A model generated the notes under the pieces. It was not told the origin of the DNA. It did not search any database and was given only the letters and a program-made list of their open reading frames with translations. This document shows, piece after piece, positions 11,881 to 26,100 of a DNA stretch of 64,000 bases. Made by a program: the position numbers and the translations under genes. The stretch spans positions 447,201 through 511,200 of the forward strand of contig CAMXCT020001380.1 of NCBI GenBank assembly GCA_947184155.2, in the 5' to 3' direction. Each line of letters opens with the position of its first letter. Position 1 is the stretch's first letter. This stretch comes from Cladocopium goreaui (lineage: Eukaryota; Sar; Dinophyceae; Suessiales; Symbiodiniaceae).

Positions 11881-14800
11881 CTAATCAAAGCTGCCAATGG
11901 AAAAAGCACAAAGTCCCAGGGGAGTTGCCAGCCAGGGCCAGGTATAAAAATCCTAGGCACTATGTCACTATGGGTGTGTCTGGAAATGGAGTATACCTCC
12001 AATTATAGCCATTGGATAGGGAAAATGAGGATTAACCATTGGGATACCATTGGGTTTAGGGCTACACTATTTTCAGACAACCCCCTATTTCTTCCATCCC
12101 GACTTTTGCAGAGCCACGAGTGAAGTAAGTGATCTCGCCATAACCTGGCGCGAAAATCTTGGGTCCCTTCTGTTCAGCCCCAGGTGGGATTTTGGAATCA
12201 CCTCCCAAAGATGGTAATTTAGGGTTTGACACATCCGGATTTCAATCTCACTTTACTTGATTTTGTGCTTGTAAGATCTTGTAAGTTGTAAATGTATCAA
12301 CATGTAAACTAACCAAGAATTGGGTCCCAAAGTGGAGAACATGTCGCAATCCGGTGAAACAGGGCTCCTCACAACCGACTCGCCGAGATCGCCTGGCCTG
12401 TGCAAAGGCCTCGCGTCGCTCGCTTCGCACAAGTGAGGGCCGTTGTCGCGGCGGCCTTGCAGGCATAAACCATCCAAAATAGGAGGTTTGTTCTTGGGTC
12501 ACATTGACATGACAACTTTACGGAAGAAACAAAAAACGAGGGAAACGGCACAGTCATGACTCATGACTGTCTGCCAAGTAGTTCGAAACGTCATTGCCTT
12601 GGCAGGTTCAATCGAGCCACACCATTGCCAATGCTTGCGATCTTGCTTCAAAACCACCGTTGAAGGATCCATCCCCAATCTGTTTGTCCATCTCTGCTAA
12701 GCGCTCCAATTAGAGGCAATCGTCAATGGATTGATTTAAGGGAAAATCTAGAGGATACTTTGTTTTTACTCTGAAATATAAATAGGGTTTCCGGTTTTCC
12801 TATTCTCCTGCAGTACTCTGAATCTTCTGCTGTGGGTTTGTCACTTCTACTGCTCTTCACCACCGTCAATACCTTCGAGCCAAACGGTCGGCGGACTTTC
12901 ATGTCGGATGCAGAGTGAATTTGCGGAACTCGAGTATAGTAAGGAACCCACGAAAAGCTGGAAAATTAAGATCCCATTTAAAATCAATCAATCATTAAAC
13001 TAGTAGGAAAAATATTTTCTATTCTTGGCTTACTTTCAGTCATGCTTCCATTGGTCTTCTACAGCCATCTTCAGGACCTGCTGCAGATGCCTTGGCTCGA
13101 AGTGATGGTGATAGTATATCCTCCAGTAGTGCTCCATGTGCTCCTCGATGCGTAGAATGCAGCGCGTTTTTCATTCCAATTTCTTCATTGAAAACACAAA
13201 GAGAACCTTGAATCAAAACGATGCGTCCCGAAGGTTTTCATATGTTTTCATTCATCTCTAGGAATTCTCCCATCTGCCCATCTGCCCATCTGCCCAAGAT
13301 CATGTCATGTCACTGTCCTCAGGAACCCCTAGGCGATCCGAATCTGCCGCATCGATGGGGAAGGCGTGGCTCAGCAGGTGCAATTCATAACGCCAGGAGA
13401 GCACCACCCAATCCTGGCGACAGGCCACGGGATGAGTTGCAGAGTCAACGTCTGGGTGTACACTTCTTATGGCGAAGAGGGAACATTTATGAAATTTATG
13501 ATTCTAATGGGATATTCATACCATGGGGTACCATATTTCCAAAGCCAGATGCTTTACTGAAGATCACTGAATGATCAGTACAAATTCATAGTCTTGCGAT
13601 TTTGCTGCGGACGTTTTCTTTGCGGATGGAACCAACACACTAAGAACACGGGGCTGCTGTGGTTGATGGAGTCTTTCTTGCCAATGGGTCCGTAAGAAAA
13701 ACCATGAGTGTTGTACCTGTACAGTATCAATACTATGCTGTATAAAGTATAAAGTGAAAAAAAAACGCCTTTGAGATCTTTGCAGCCGTCAATGATACTT
13801 CCCGAGACGGTCCAGAAGAATTCAAATTTCGCAAAAAATCACCACCTGAAAAATTCTGGGTAATGCAACACACTCAACAAACAAAACGGGGAAAATTCTT
13901 TGAGTGAAAATCACATCTCAAAACCACTTTATGCAGGTGCACAAATCAACTCACATGGTGAAACTTCTCAATTTTTGACAGTCATCTGAATAATTTTCAT
14001 GATACCCTCTGGTAATTTAACATAGCTATTGAACATTGCCATTTATAGTGGATTTACCCATTGAAAATGGTGATTTTCCATAGTTATGTTAGTTTACCAG
14101 AGGGTAATTCACCAATCTGACTAGGTCATTCCCAAACTTTCAGGATGATTCCCCACCCGTTTCCCATCCGTTGTTTTATCTCGGTTTTGTCTGAACATAT
14201 AAAGCCTATCCCATCCATTGGTTTATCATGGTTCCTCATTTTCCCATTCAAATAGCCTTGTTGGGGGTATCTACCATTTTAAGACACACCCATTTATGGT
14301 TAGTATCCTCATTCTATCCTCATTATATCCCAAATATGGTAGGCTCTATATTCCGGACGTCACGGCATGGCATATCGCGGCACCTCGTACTTGAAGTTGC
14401 CGTAGATGGGTGTACCCTCACCATCCGCATTGTGAGGATCCTGGCTATATTTGAAACCGTCAACTAACAATATAACATACAAACGCACACCCTATGCAAA
14501 ATCTGAAAATAGGGAACCCCTACTTCAATGATTAATGTTTGTTTTCCTGTACATGGCAAGTTTTTGCCATTTTTGGGTTACCTATATGGACAAGGTTGTG
14601 CCCCATAGTTAGCCAAGTTGGTTCACAACCAGCTCGACTACCATAGATGGACGCAATATTCAACCCCCTACCACACCACACTTGGTACAGTAGCCCGCGC
14701 GCTGAAACATTGAAGTCCCTTGTAAGGTTTGAATATGATGTCGATTTACTATAGGGTTCATATTGACAATAATTAATAACTCTAGCCAAACGGCTAGCAA

Positions 14801-17800
14801 ACCGCCAAACATCACTATCACAAATCAACCCAAAATTTATGTTAGAATCATCATTTCCCTATTAAACATCCTCTTACTAAAGTTCATTAAAGTATATTAA
14901 AGTTATATTCCCATCATTTCCCGAGAAAAAAGTTGATGAAAGGCTAGCGCCCACCTTGACCTCGGAGAGATCGATGGCTGAGACCTGAACAATCGCTTGG
15001 GCGCTGTTGGGGATAGGGGATAGTCCTGGGGGATAGCCCTGTCGTTAAGCCATGGGGAAAATGATGATAAGCCATGGGATATCTCGATGTTGACGGAAAA
15101 AACCTAAGGATATGTGTATATATATATATATATGTAATATAAAATAATGATATATAATGATTGTATAATATAGGATATCTCCATTAAGATATGTAAATAT
15201 ATCGCTATTGTCTTCATCTTAAAAATCATTATGATAAGGATATGTATATATATGTTCACCAGGGATGGGTGGATGTATTCTCCAAACATATGATAAATAT
15301 TTAGAAAGCATGACATCTACAAGTAAGGGTACCCCAATTTCAGACAAACCCGCGTCAGCATGGAATGTACCCTCTGGTAAACTAACATAACTACGGATGG
15401 AAAATCACCATTTTTAATGGGAAAACTCACTATAAATGGCCATTTTCAACAGCTATGTTAGTTTACCAGAGTATATATCTATATTATATTATATTCTCCA
15501 GTTTGTTAATTGATATGGAACATATCGTTTTGTAGGAAAACCGTGGGTATTGATGTTCGTTTACTGGAGGGCATGCTTCTTGAACCAGGGAACTAACTGC
15601 AGACGGTTTTTTTTTGGCTCAAGCAAGCAGACAGTTTTTTCTTTTTTCTGGTCGAACATCCAGTCCTGTAGGGTAAATCATCTTGATGCGTCTTGAGGCA
15701 TACCCAATGATAATGACAATCGCGATATTAACAATAATAACAATGCTAATAATAACATAAAGAGTCATAAACCAACAATAAGATACAATAAGAACACTAC
15801 TTAATAACAATAATGATAGCAAGCCAATTGATATGAGTAAAATATATTACTATAATATACTATAATTATTCACAGAACAACACACCAACAATAATGGATA
15901 TAATTTCATATGGGTATGGGTCAAAATTAGGTACCCCAATAATTGGATGGTTAATACTAAACTAGACTAACATCTGTGGTCCCCTAGGTCTTCCATTTTG
16001 ACCCACATCCATACAATTTTCAATTAATGACAACAATGATCACACGCCAATTCTATGGTGATGCAATCGACCTCCCTTCCGCCCACCTTGTCGGCCAAAG
16101 AGTCATCGCCCTGACTGCGCGTGCTAAAGTCGCGCTGCCCGTTCTGAAAGACACGGCGCGCATCCTTCCAATCCTGCGGCTGAAATGAGTTGTAGCAACG
16201 GAACCAGCATTTTTAGCCGTGATTTAAGTGTTTGCGAACTGGAGACCATGGCCCACTACCCATGATTTTCATGGTGATTTTCCACTGTCAGTCATTACCA
16301 GAGGCTATTAATCATTAATCTTCAGATCACGGCAGCCCAGGCAGTTTGAGCTCCAGCAAATCAGGGATGTAAAACACTCATGTGGCTGAATTATAATAAT
16401 TTACTGAGCTGAAAATAGCTGACATAAGCGACAATCATGCCATTTAGGACGGAAAGCGACGTGAGATCATGATCAAACTCATCCATATCTTATTCCGTGA
16501 CTATACTGTCTATGCCGGACTATACCATATTATTGGGCCATTTATACCATTATTATATCATTATCATACCATTAATTCATATTAATTCCATAGCATTTTA
16601 ATATTATCATATATTATCCATATCACATATTGTTGGTGATATTCTCCCACTATATTCCCATTCATATTTCCATGATTTCCCATGATTTCCCATTCATATT
16701 CCGTTGATCCCTACGAATTCACCCAGACCTCATGGACTCATCGCACTTTTCGCCTTGTACTTCTTGTCGAACCATTCCCCAGGCGCCAGGCCCTCCACGA
16801 TTCGCCTCGCCTGGACACACGTTTTGGTTTCGTCTGATGGGGGGATACCATGAAGAAATCCCCCATTTCGGGGCAAGTTTCATGAAGAAAGCCTGGTAAA
16901 TTTCCATTCAAATTTCCATCCAAATTTCATGGTACCAGTACTCAGTTTAAACTGAGAACTCCGATCAAAAACCCCCGGCTGAAGCCCCAGCCTTTTGTTC
17001 TCGTAGCCACTGAAGGAGTCCAGCTTTGGCACCTGCCTGGCCAGTCATCCTTTGAGGCCCTTCATGGAGGTTACCTCAATAGCTGGATGCTATTTTTGAT
17101 GGAAAAACATATTGAAATTAACATGGATTTTCTTAATGGTTTAAAATTGTTTTTAAAGCATGTCCAATTATTTTTGATGGGATTTTTGATGAACATGATC
17201 TAAAAATGGATGATTTGGGGCTGCCCCCATGACTTAGGAAACCTCCCAATATATAGGACGGTGATCCTTGTGGGGATGGGCTTAGACCTGAGGGAAGCCA
17301 CAGGGGAGATTCCCAGCGAATGTCTTAAAACTATGCACCCAAAAGATCCATGATTTATCAATTTTATCAGCACCTTCCCCACTAAGGTGGCAAGAAGTTG
17401 AGACTGTTGAGACCTTCCAAAGCTTCGAACCTTTTTGCTGGGCTCTTTGCAGCATAGGTCGACAGCAGCTATGCATAGCTATGCAAAACCTGTTTCGGCC
17501 CGCGAATTCCGACGGCTCATTCCACCATCGGATTAAGGGAAGTCTATAGGACATCCATATATTGATGGTCAAAAACCAGGGTTTCCATGCGTTTCCTGTC
17601 ATTCCTCCCTTCCACCAAGCCATTGACATTGACTCATTCCTTCTTGTCTTTCCTCCGATATGATTGAAGCAACACCCAGACCACGAAGCACCTGGCATGC
17701 TGCTCGGCAACTCGGCATGTGGATGGTGCATATGGTGGGATACCCCCGAAACCATCCCCTGACCATAAATGGCTATGGATCAATACCTATACATACCATT

Positions 17801-20800
17801 TTTAGGGGGATGAACATCCATAAATCCCAGCTATTTTGATGTGAACTACAGGGGGATAGGGTTTTGACCCATCCCCAAATGGCTGGGAATTCAACAACAA
17901 CCGCAGTTATGGCCTGGAATCCAACATCCCCCACGCATCTGTCCAGTCTCCAGGCCACGAGGTTCAGGCTTTTAGCACTGTCCAAACATGGAGCTTGCCA
18001 CGGCAATGTTTACCCAGCATGAAACACGCAGCTTATGGTAATCATATGGTAATCATATGGTAATCATATGGTAATCATATGGTAATCATATGGTAATCAT
18101 ATGGTAATCATATGGTAATCATATGGTAATCATATGGTAATCATATGGCAATGATGTATATATATATAACTATTTATAACCATTTTTACCCACATTTACT
18201 CAGCATTTGCCGAGCATTCGACCGTCACCAATTGCTGGCCGTGGCACAGGGCTAGCAGCACGCCGAGCCGTTGAAGGGCCAAGGTGTCAGCAAGAGAAGG
18301 CTCAAACGGTGCATCCTGCATGTAAAATGGGCAAAAATGAAGGGGTGGATAAATGAGGGTACCTGGCATTACATCCAATTATATTATTTAAGTTCACTTC
18401 TATTCATCTATGTTCAATTATATCCATTGATTGATTATATGATGCATGTGTATCTATTGATTGCTGTGTATAAATCTATATCCATTTACAACATCCACCA
18501 TTTATATCCATGTATATTAATTTAAATATATTTTTATTTATTTGTATCAATTCTTTATATCAATTTATTCTTGTGCTTCCCTGGATACTAGGATAGTCCT
18601 CCAGGTAGAAAGATGTCAACTTATATATCACCAAAGGGTTATAGTTTTAGGGGATCGGCAAATGGTTAGCAGATTGTTGGCATATGTTTTACAAAGTGGT
18701 GATGAAATGGGGATGCGACCAACAAAACGCGAATCGACACATGCTTCGATAAGTCTCCAGAATTCTGACCTGAGAACTGCCAGTTGAGTTGAGCCGTGTT
18801 CAGCTTATCGATGCTGTCTTTAGCGCTTTAGCAGCAACAAACAGTCACTGTGAAACTCGCACTCCCACCTTTGGCAACCTCGCCACTCTCTTCGTAAGAT
18901 CCTTTCCCGGAGGGCGAGAGAACAAACACATCTGATGGCTGAAGCTGTTTTCTTGGGCTCCCAAAGTAGGACTTGTGCTTGGATCAGTGAGAAAACCTTC
19001 GTCAGGTATAGATCGTACCTCCATAAGTTGGGATATAACCCCTACAACTACAACTATTTACAACTATGGTCTATGGTTATATAATATAATCCACTTAGAA
19101 ACGGAACTGCACCCCCAAGTGACTTAAGTCTGGCTGCCAGGCAGAAACGCTCCCAATCCTTGCCACTCTGCGCCAGACCCAAAGGCATAACATCAGAGAG
19201 GTAGCATTTCTCCAGAAGTACTGAGACCTGATGTACAATGTTTTGGAATATTTTTGATGACTTACAGCTTGACATCAAAATCGTCAAATGGATATGGATA
19301 TGGGTCGAAAGATGTCGAAAGTAGGTACTTCTAAAACTTGGTTGCTACGTGTTGCTACAAATGATCCGTGAATCTCAGGGTCCTAAATTCTGGGATTTCA
19401 AGTGCGGCTGCGAGGCATAAAGAACCATGGCACGGTAGTCTTGCACCATCATTAGCGAAAAGCCAGCGGCCACCAGTGAAATCCAAATTGGGAGCAAGAT
19501 GACTCCTTCAGGCGGGTGCGCGTGGCGTCCAGTGGGTCCAGTCATGGAGTCATGGCGATTTCATCAGGAACCCAGCAAAAGGAACAAAAAACATCAGCTG
19601 AATTCTGTGGTTTTACCTTTATCATACTATCACAGATCATATGTCATGATTATATAACATTATATGTATATATATATACCACATATACATATATAATCAT
19701 ATATATATCATATCGTTTTGGGATGTGATATTTTGGGTCCTTTTGGGTTGATCTCATGGAAGAAATCCTACACTCTGCCTTTGCTGCCTTCGCTGTGCGC
19801 CTCGGAATCCTTGTCCAGCTGCCAAAGTCACTGCAATTGCTCCAGCACCACAGCGAAGGAAGATCACATACTCCTGGAACCGCGAAGGAACCCGTTGCGA
19901 TTTCTGCCAACCGGCGTGAATTCAGGAAGTGGTAATGGTAATGGTTGATAGTGGTTGATAACGGTTGATCATGGATTATGTACAATAGTGATTGATAATA
20001 GTCAATTACTGTATCCTAGGGTAATCAAACATAGCGATGTCTCGAAATCCCCGAACTAGCCATGCAGGTTCAGTTTGCTGGGAAAATCAACGAGCGCCAT
20101 TGATTTGGGGGATTTTCCAGCAAGCCACGTTTCACTACCAGAGGGTGCCTCCAATTTAGTTCGGGGATTTTCCAGAAATGGCCATGTTTGTGGACACCGG
20201 CGGGTATGTATTGGAACATTTACAGGACACCATGGTTTTTATCGCCAACTATGGGGGGTCCTGTAATGATCTGGTTGGTGGAATAGCAGCAAACAATTGA
20301 AACTAAAATCAACAAAGCTCCGAAATGAGATGGATACTCAGGGGTACATCTCACTTAACAAGTAGGTAATAACATGTAATAAACATGTTATGCATCAGTT
20401 CCGTTCTATCTGGCTTGTGGGTTGTATATTATTCCACTTACTCACCCGGGCCGTACATTCAAGTAGTACGTCGGTACTACAAGTAACGTGCCATCTGCAG
20501 GTTGGAGGAAAATAGATCCCTCTTACATGAGCCGTATCCAAAACCTTTTCGAAAGAAGTCCCTTTTAGGTACCCTCTGGTAATTAACCATGAGCACCCAT
20601 AGCGAACTGGAAAATCACCAAGGGTAGGTAAATCATCGAGCCAAATGGGCCGTGGCTACATCCAGGGCTTCCATAGCTATATGTTAGTTTACCATTGGGT
20701 GGGGATTCCCGCACTGGATTATGATGATCCCCAATCTAATTTTATCTAATTTTGGGTAGCATGACCCCCGAAAGAAAAACACACCAATCAACTGGCTTCT

Positions 20801-22866
20801 TTGAAACTGCCCACATGTCTCGCAATTCTGCTGGCTCCTTGCCACGTGCCTTCAGAACATCTTTCATCATTGACTGCTCATAACCTCAGCCCAGGGCTCT
20901 TCACCAGCCGGAACAGCTCCAAACATCACATGGGGTGGCATACACCATCATGCACCCCTACAGTATGTGCTGTAAATCCCAGGGTTTTATCATCAGTTTC
21001 CCAACTAGCATTCAATTTTTGGAGAATTTGGGTCTGTCTGAAAATGTCAGGTTCTTTCAACTGGTGGATTGAACGGTGTTTTCCCTCAAATTTTCAGAGA
21101 GCCGATTTTTGTCTCTCCTCCGGGAATCAAACATGGCGATGGGAAAACCACAGGAAAACCACTGGGCACTGATAATGGCATCTAAATATTACGTAGTGGG
21201 AAAATCAGCAAACTCAATGGGTGATTTCCCAGCAGGCCATGTTTATCATGTTTTGTTAGCCCATGATTTCATGGCCCATGTAGTCCGATCGTTTACCAAT
21301 TCTTTGAATGGTGGGTTTTCAATAGCAAACTGTTCGTCATTACCATTTTGGGTAAGCCATATCCCATTGATGGGTTCTGATCATCCTCAATATATAAGAT
21401 AGTATCAGCCCATAATATAGTCATCGAGTCATCAACAAACCACTATATATTTTATATAACGTATATCCCCATCCGTTGATGCTTTAAACCATTAGACATG
21501 ATACTTAGATCAGTTGAACATAGTTCAACCTCCAAAATGCCATGAAAATCCATGGTCAAAACCCACATATGGGGATGGGTCAAAACCCTGGTACCTTTTG
21601 TTCACCCCAAGTCATAGCTGGGATTTATGGATGTTCATCCCACTAAAAATATATCTATAGGTATTGATCCATACCCACATACCAGCTATATATTTATGGT
21701 GATGACTGGGGGATGGTGCAAATGGCCATTGTTTTAACCACATTATAATGGAGGTATGACCCATGATGAATGTGATTTAACCACCTTTTCCATGGTCAAC
21801 TCCCCTTTTTGAAGTCAAGAAACCCCACCGCTCCATCTCCTGCCGAAACTTCGGCAAGTCCAAGAGCTCCAGAAAGACCTGGAAAAAAAACGCCCAACGC
21901 GTAACTTCGACGAGGCAAACGACGAGGTCAACATGAGAAATTCCCCAGATGTTGTTTTTTTTGGTGAACATATTTGCAAATCATTGGGGAATAGGCAGTT
22001 TTCTTTTTTGGTGAACATATTTGCAAATCATTGGTGAATAGGCAGAATAGGGGTAAATATGGGTAAATGATTAGTGAATATTAAAATAATTATGTTACCA
22101 TATGTTAAATTATGTCAAAATCAAGGTACAGACTGCTTGATAGTGGGTGAAAATTGTAGTTGAGGGTCTTCAAAGTTATGGGCGACCGAAAGATCAAATG
22201 CATCCAAATTTGCTCCGTAAAACGATTGGTTTTCGGATACACGAAATACGCGCATACTGCAATGTTGGACCACATTTTTCAGTATCCCAGGGAGTTTTCC
22301 GTGTCGTGAAACCAACACTTGGAACAATGGACAGTTCCAACACATTCTCCAGGTCAAATGCTGACGAAGACCCGCCTTGTAGTGCATCGCAAAAAAACCA
22401 GTGGCCAAAGTGGCCTAAGTCCGCCCGTGCCATGGCCATGTCGCATTGGACGCACATTCAAGTAGGATCTCAATCTGCGATATCCGATACCCAAGTTCAT
22501 TAAAGGGCATCAAGGGCTAAGTACGGGAAGAAACTGCTTGGCGATGACCACCAGTATCGAGTCTCAAAATCAGTTATGGCAAAAAAAACACTTTTCGGCA
22601 TTGTCAATTTCATTACACCAGCTTTATTGGACATCAAATTGGGAACATACGCCGGTACCGGTACTCTTTACATTTCGTTCTTGTCCTTCTATCTCGTGAT
22701 ATTCACAAGTTCTGTTGTCTCCGCTTTGAGTGGCATTTTGAAAACTAGCCACACTAATGACTAATGACGGTACCCTTCCAGCCGCCGTAGTTGTGTCTGA
22801 TCTGAAGCAAGTGACACTTGCTGCCAGCAATGCCATCAACAAGAACAAGCGCGTCACAATCCCCAT
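11881..22866 (-). CDS. Large secretory/membrane protein of unknown family, over 20 exons
   Basis: Starts at 22866 with a typical signal peptide (MGIVTRLFLLMALLAASVTC, then FRSDTTTAAG; donor GT at 22773). Later exons: about 22371-22150, 21878-21790, 20884-20785, 19903-19801, 19505-19426, 19227-19113, 18938-18869, 18817-18770, 18315-18200, 17977-17914, 17468-17390, 17032-16955, 16810-16735, 16173-16087, 14995-14955, 14440-14384, 13676-13650, 13413-13318, 13143-13046, 12928-12873, 12455-12376, 12169-12104, 11952-11881 (TAG). Phases agree through 14440-11881 and 19903-19227; other joins are incomplete. Two hydrophobic segments span exons 19903-19426 (for example GVILLPIWISLVAAGFSLMM). The C-terminal part contains DWVVLSWRYELHLLSHAF and EEHMEHYWRIYYHHHFEP, rich in aromatic residues and histidine. 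I do not recognise the family. It is followed 3' by the 10.2-11.8 kb cluster and preceded by the next gene's stop about 280 bp away. Confidence 0.7.
14005..14104. mobile_element. Introner-like palindromic MITE, copy B
   Basis: 100 bp, same termini (CCCTCTGGTAATTTAACATA on the left), TA on both sides, intronic in the 11.9-22.9 kb gene. Confidence 0.85.
15370..15471. mobile_element. Introner-like palindromic MITE, copy C
   Basis: Same termini; the right end has lost two bases of CCAGAGGG. The inner part is inverted relative to copy A (ACCATTTTTAATGGG first), showing that both orientations occur. Intronic. Confidence 0.8.
18034..18150. repeat. 11-bp tandem repeat ATATGGTAATC
   Basis: About ten nearly identical copies, intronic, between exons 18315-18200 and 17977-17914. 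Confidence 0.95.
20572..20699. mobile_element. Introner-like MITE, diverged copy D
   Basis: Left end TACCCTCTGGTAATTAACCATG is clear; the right end (ATGTTAGTTTACCATTGGGT) is mutated and the centre is expanded and diverged. Intronic. Confidence 0.65.
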
Positions 22867-23142
22867 GGCTCAACCAGAAAAATGCCTGTGGCATTACAAG
22901 GCAAGGATTCTGCCGTCACTTCTTTAAAGCTATTCCTTCAAAGTCCTTGACCCACTTCATGTATCTGGGTAATTTCAAATAATTCACTATGTTATATAAT
23001 CTGAAACAACATGAAACAAGCCTATTTTGGGATTGTTATCCCCTACCAGCACTAACCATCATTCCAGTGAGGTCGCAGAGGGATCGCAGTGAGGTCGCAG
23101 TGAGGTCGTTATCATTTATCCAGATCTATGTTTCGTGATGTT

Positions 23143-26100
23143 TCATGCCTGATCCAAAAACTGTCTACTGGAATCCATTCTGGCGGAGTTTTCACTTGAA
23201 AACAGCTGGCTGTCTTCGAACTTCTCCGGCAGGTCGGCAGGTCTTCAAACGAGAACCGCTGGCTTTCATGAGGATTGTCATCATGTATGTGACACATGAA
23301 TGATTGATCATGATTTTTGGTGATCCCCAATTAATACATTCAATTTTTATACATTATCGATAGATCTGAATAGTGAATAGTCCCCGTGAAAATGCCTGAA
23401 CTTATCAATCCAGACTGGGCCTGGATTGAAATTGCTGTGAATTCCTTGGCCTTACATCCGGTCTTACATCTTCCGATGTCTCGTCACTTTGGTCAATGTT
23501 GACATATGTTGACCATGCGCTGGCTGGACCCCCCTGGATGTCAACTGCAGAAAATGATGGAAAATGCGAACTCATGTCAGCTCCATCCTGTAGCCAGCAG
23601 CTTTACCCTCATCTCTGCACTTTTAGGACACAGTAGGTCCTGCAAGTCCTCTGTACTGTACAAAGTTCGTTTTTAAGTTCGTGTTTACCGTTTGCCATGC
23701 AAAAAGAGAACCGTGGTCGAGTGCGAAGCACCACCTTCAGAAGTCGTATGTACAAATCTGAAGGGAACGCCTACTGCAAAATCATCAAACTGCTAGGCGA
23801 AGCTCGAAAGTTGCTTGGCTTATCACAAAACACCTCCACTCTCTTGGGACACTTACATACTTAGTACATCTGAATGCCAAGGCGTATGTAATGTGTATAA
23901 TGTGTATATATATATATACGTATGTATAATATAGGCACAAATAGTCAAGGTGACAAGGTGAAAGTAAAAAGTCTGATATAGTTTTGAGATGTTCTGCGAA
24001 TTGCAAGAGTTGAAAGGAACCAGCCAACGCACACGTGAATGATCGTTGGCTGGATGGAAAGATTTTCGCCACAGGACCTTGACAGTTAGTCAGGGCGCCT
24101 CGGCCGCATGCGCCGACGGCAAAAACTCCAGGAGCGGAGTGCTCCAGGCTCTGGTCTGCAGCTGTTCTGTGCAATCCCACATTTCTCGGCACTGTTTTGG
24201 ATGCCCGCATCAATGTCATCTAATTCTTGACCTGAGGTAGAACACATTGAACACGGCTTGGACATGCTTGAGCATCGCGAAAGCTGCATGCATCAAAGAG
24301 AACTAATTCAGTGGCAAAACATAGGAAGTGCATAATTGTGTCAATATTGGCTACCCCAAACCCGGATACTTCCAAAAAAGTTGGATACACGTAGCGCTAA
24401 AATATGCTAAAATCAGTGGATTTATGACTGATTTATGACATTTAATGATATTTAATGTGGATTTCGGGGTTGGACAAAAGAACACATCGAGTCGACCGCC
24501 CAAAGCGTCGTCCATCTGATCGTTGCTGAGTTGCACTTTGAAATCTGGCCGCTTTGGCACAGTTCACCTCGGATCCGGTGCCGGCGTGCCGCAGGGACCG
24601 GGAGTACAGTATGACCTGGTGGACCTGGGGCCTGGACCTGGAACCAAAATATGGGGAACAGATGAGAAAAGAAACATGAAGATCAAATAAGATAAACATG
24701 GACCAGTGATCAGATCAACTATCAAATTGGGGGTAACAATTACATATATTACAGGGATGCACTATGATGCACTATCAATTTTTGGGGTAATCATATATTA
24801 TCCTCTTTCCAGACAAATCCAGTGCCATGAGACTAGGCATTCGGGGCTTGGAAGGTTTGAGACCACGTAGACCTCGATTGCTTTGCATCACTTGCCACAC
24901 GGTAGAAGCGCAGTCCTTGCCCAGTTCCTGGCCCCGCTTCAACGGCATTGTGGCACGCCAGCTTGGGCGTGGCTTAGGTAAATCCACCAATGCTTGTCTG
25001 GTGGCTTCAAAAAGGGGAATCTGGGGATTCCAAATCACCACCCTACACGGCCAATTCACCGTTGTTTTAAGACCTGCTATTGCAACTTGAACACCAAGGG
25101 CAACATGACAAAGGATCCTGCTGCTTCAAGAGCCGACTCGTCAATCCGCTCTAAATCTTGAAGTAGACATAGAAGGAATTCATTTGATTAATTCCTGCCA
25201 CACACCGTTGGCAGCTGCCACGCCTTCAATGCCAGCCCTGCTTCATCGGCGTTCAAAAACCGAAACTTTTTCTGTGTAGCAGGCGGCAACAAAGGATAAA
25301 CAATACCTCGGATCGGAGATGGGCGACGGCAATGCCTTGACCGTTCTTTGAGGCATCAGTCGCCTGTGAATGAGAAGTACAACTGCCTGGTTCTTCCTCA
25401 AACATTACATGTATAGCGGCCATAATGTATAATTATACACACATATATATATATAAATGTAAATATAATATATAATGAAATATTAAATTACACTATACAT
25501 ATATTTATATTATACAATCAGTACATGTGTGGTGCTTCCTATCTGTATGGAATGACACCACAGCATCCTTTGTTTGCACAGGTGCTCCAAACCGGCTGAA
25601 TCATCATCGGCGCATCCACCATCATAACCTCCGCAAATCACGTGCCCAGTGCATTCTCAGTATGATTCCTCCAGAATTGGTTGTTCCATGTTGTTCCTCA
25701 AATTTGCTTGATATGTCTCCATGCTTGGTTGATCTTCCCCTTCTAATATAGCCATTACTGCCAATTTTCGGACTATCCATCCTGAGGCCGCGGCAACCCT
25801 CAAGCGGTCCCTGTAGGGTTGGCGCAGGAGTTCGGCGATACCAATGACCACCCGGGGGTCCATGTTGTATCGCAAGCAGAAGCCGTGGCAGTCCACAACC
25901 ACATCCATCTCAGCGGCAATCCGAGTACTACAGCTGCCAACAAAAAGTCGTCCTCCGAAACTCCTGCAATATGCTTACTCCCCCATGGATAGAGATCAAA
26001 TTAGATAAATCATGATAAATCGATAAATCATGTTGAATCATGATAAATCATATCAAATAGTGACACGTAGATACTAAGCACGGCCAGCCCTTGCTGAAAG

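Noticed and set aside
18034-18150. CRISPR-like regular repeat
   Set aside because: An 11-bp tandem repeat with no spacers, in a eukaryotic intron.
22780-22926. Plus-strand frame AAVVVSDLKQVTLAASNAIN
   Set aside because: The complementary frame is a good signal peptide with ATG and GT donor, and fits the direction of neighbouring genes.
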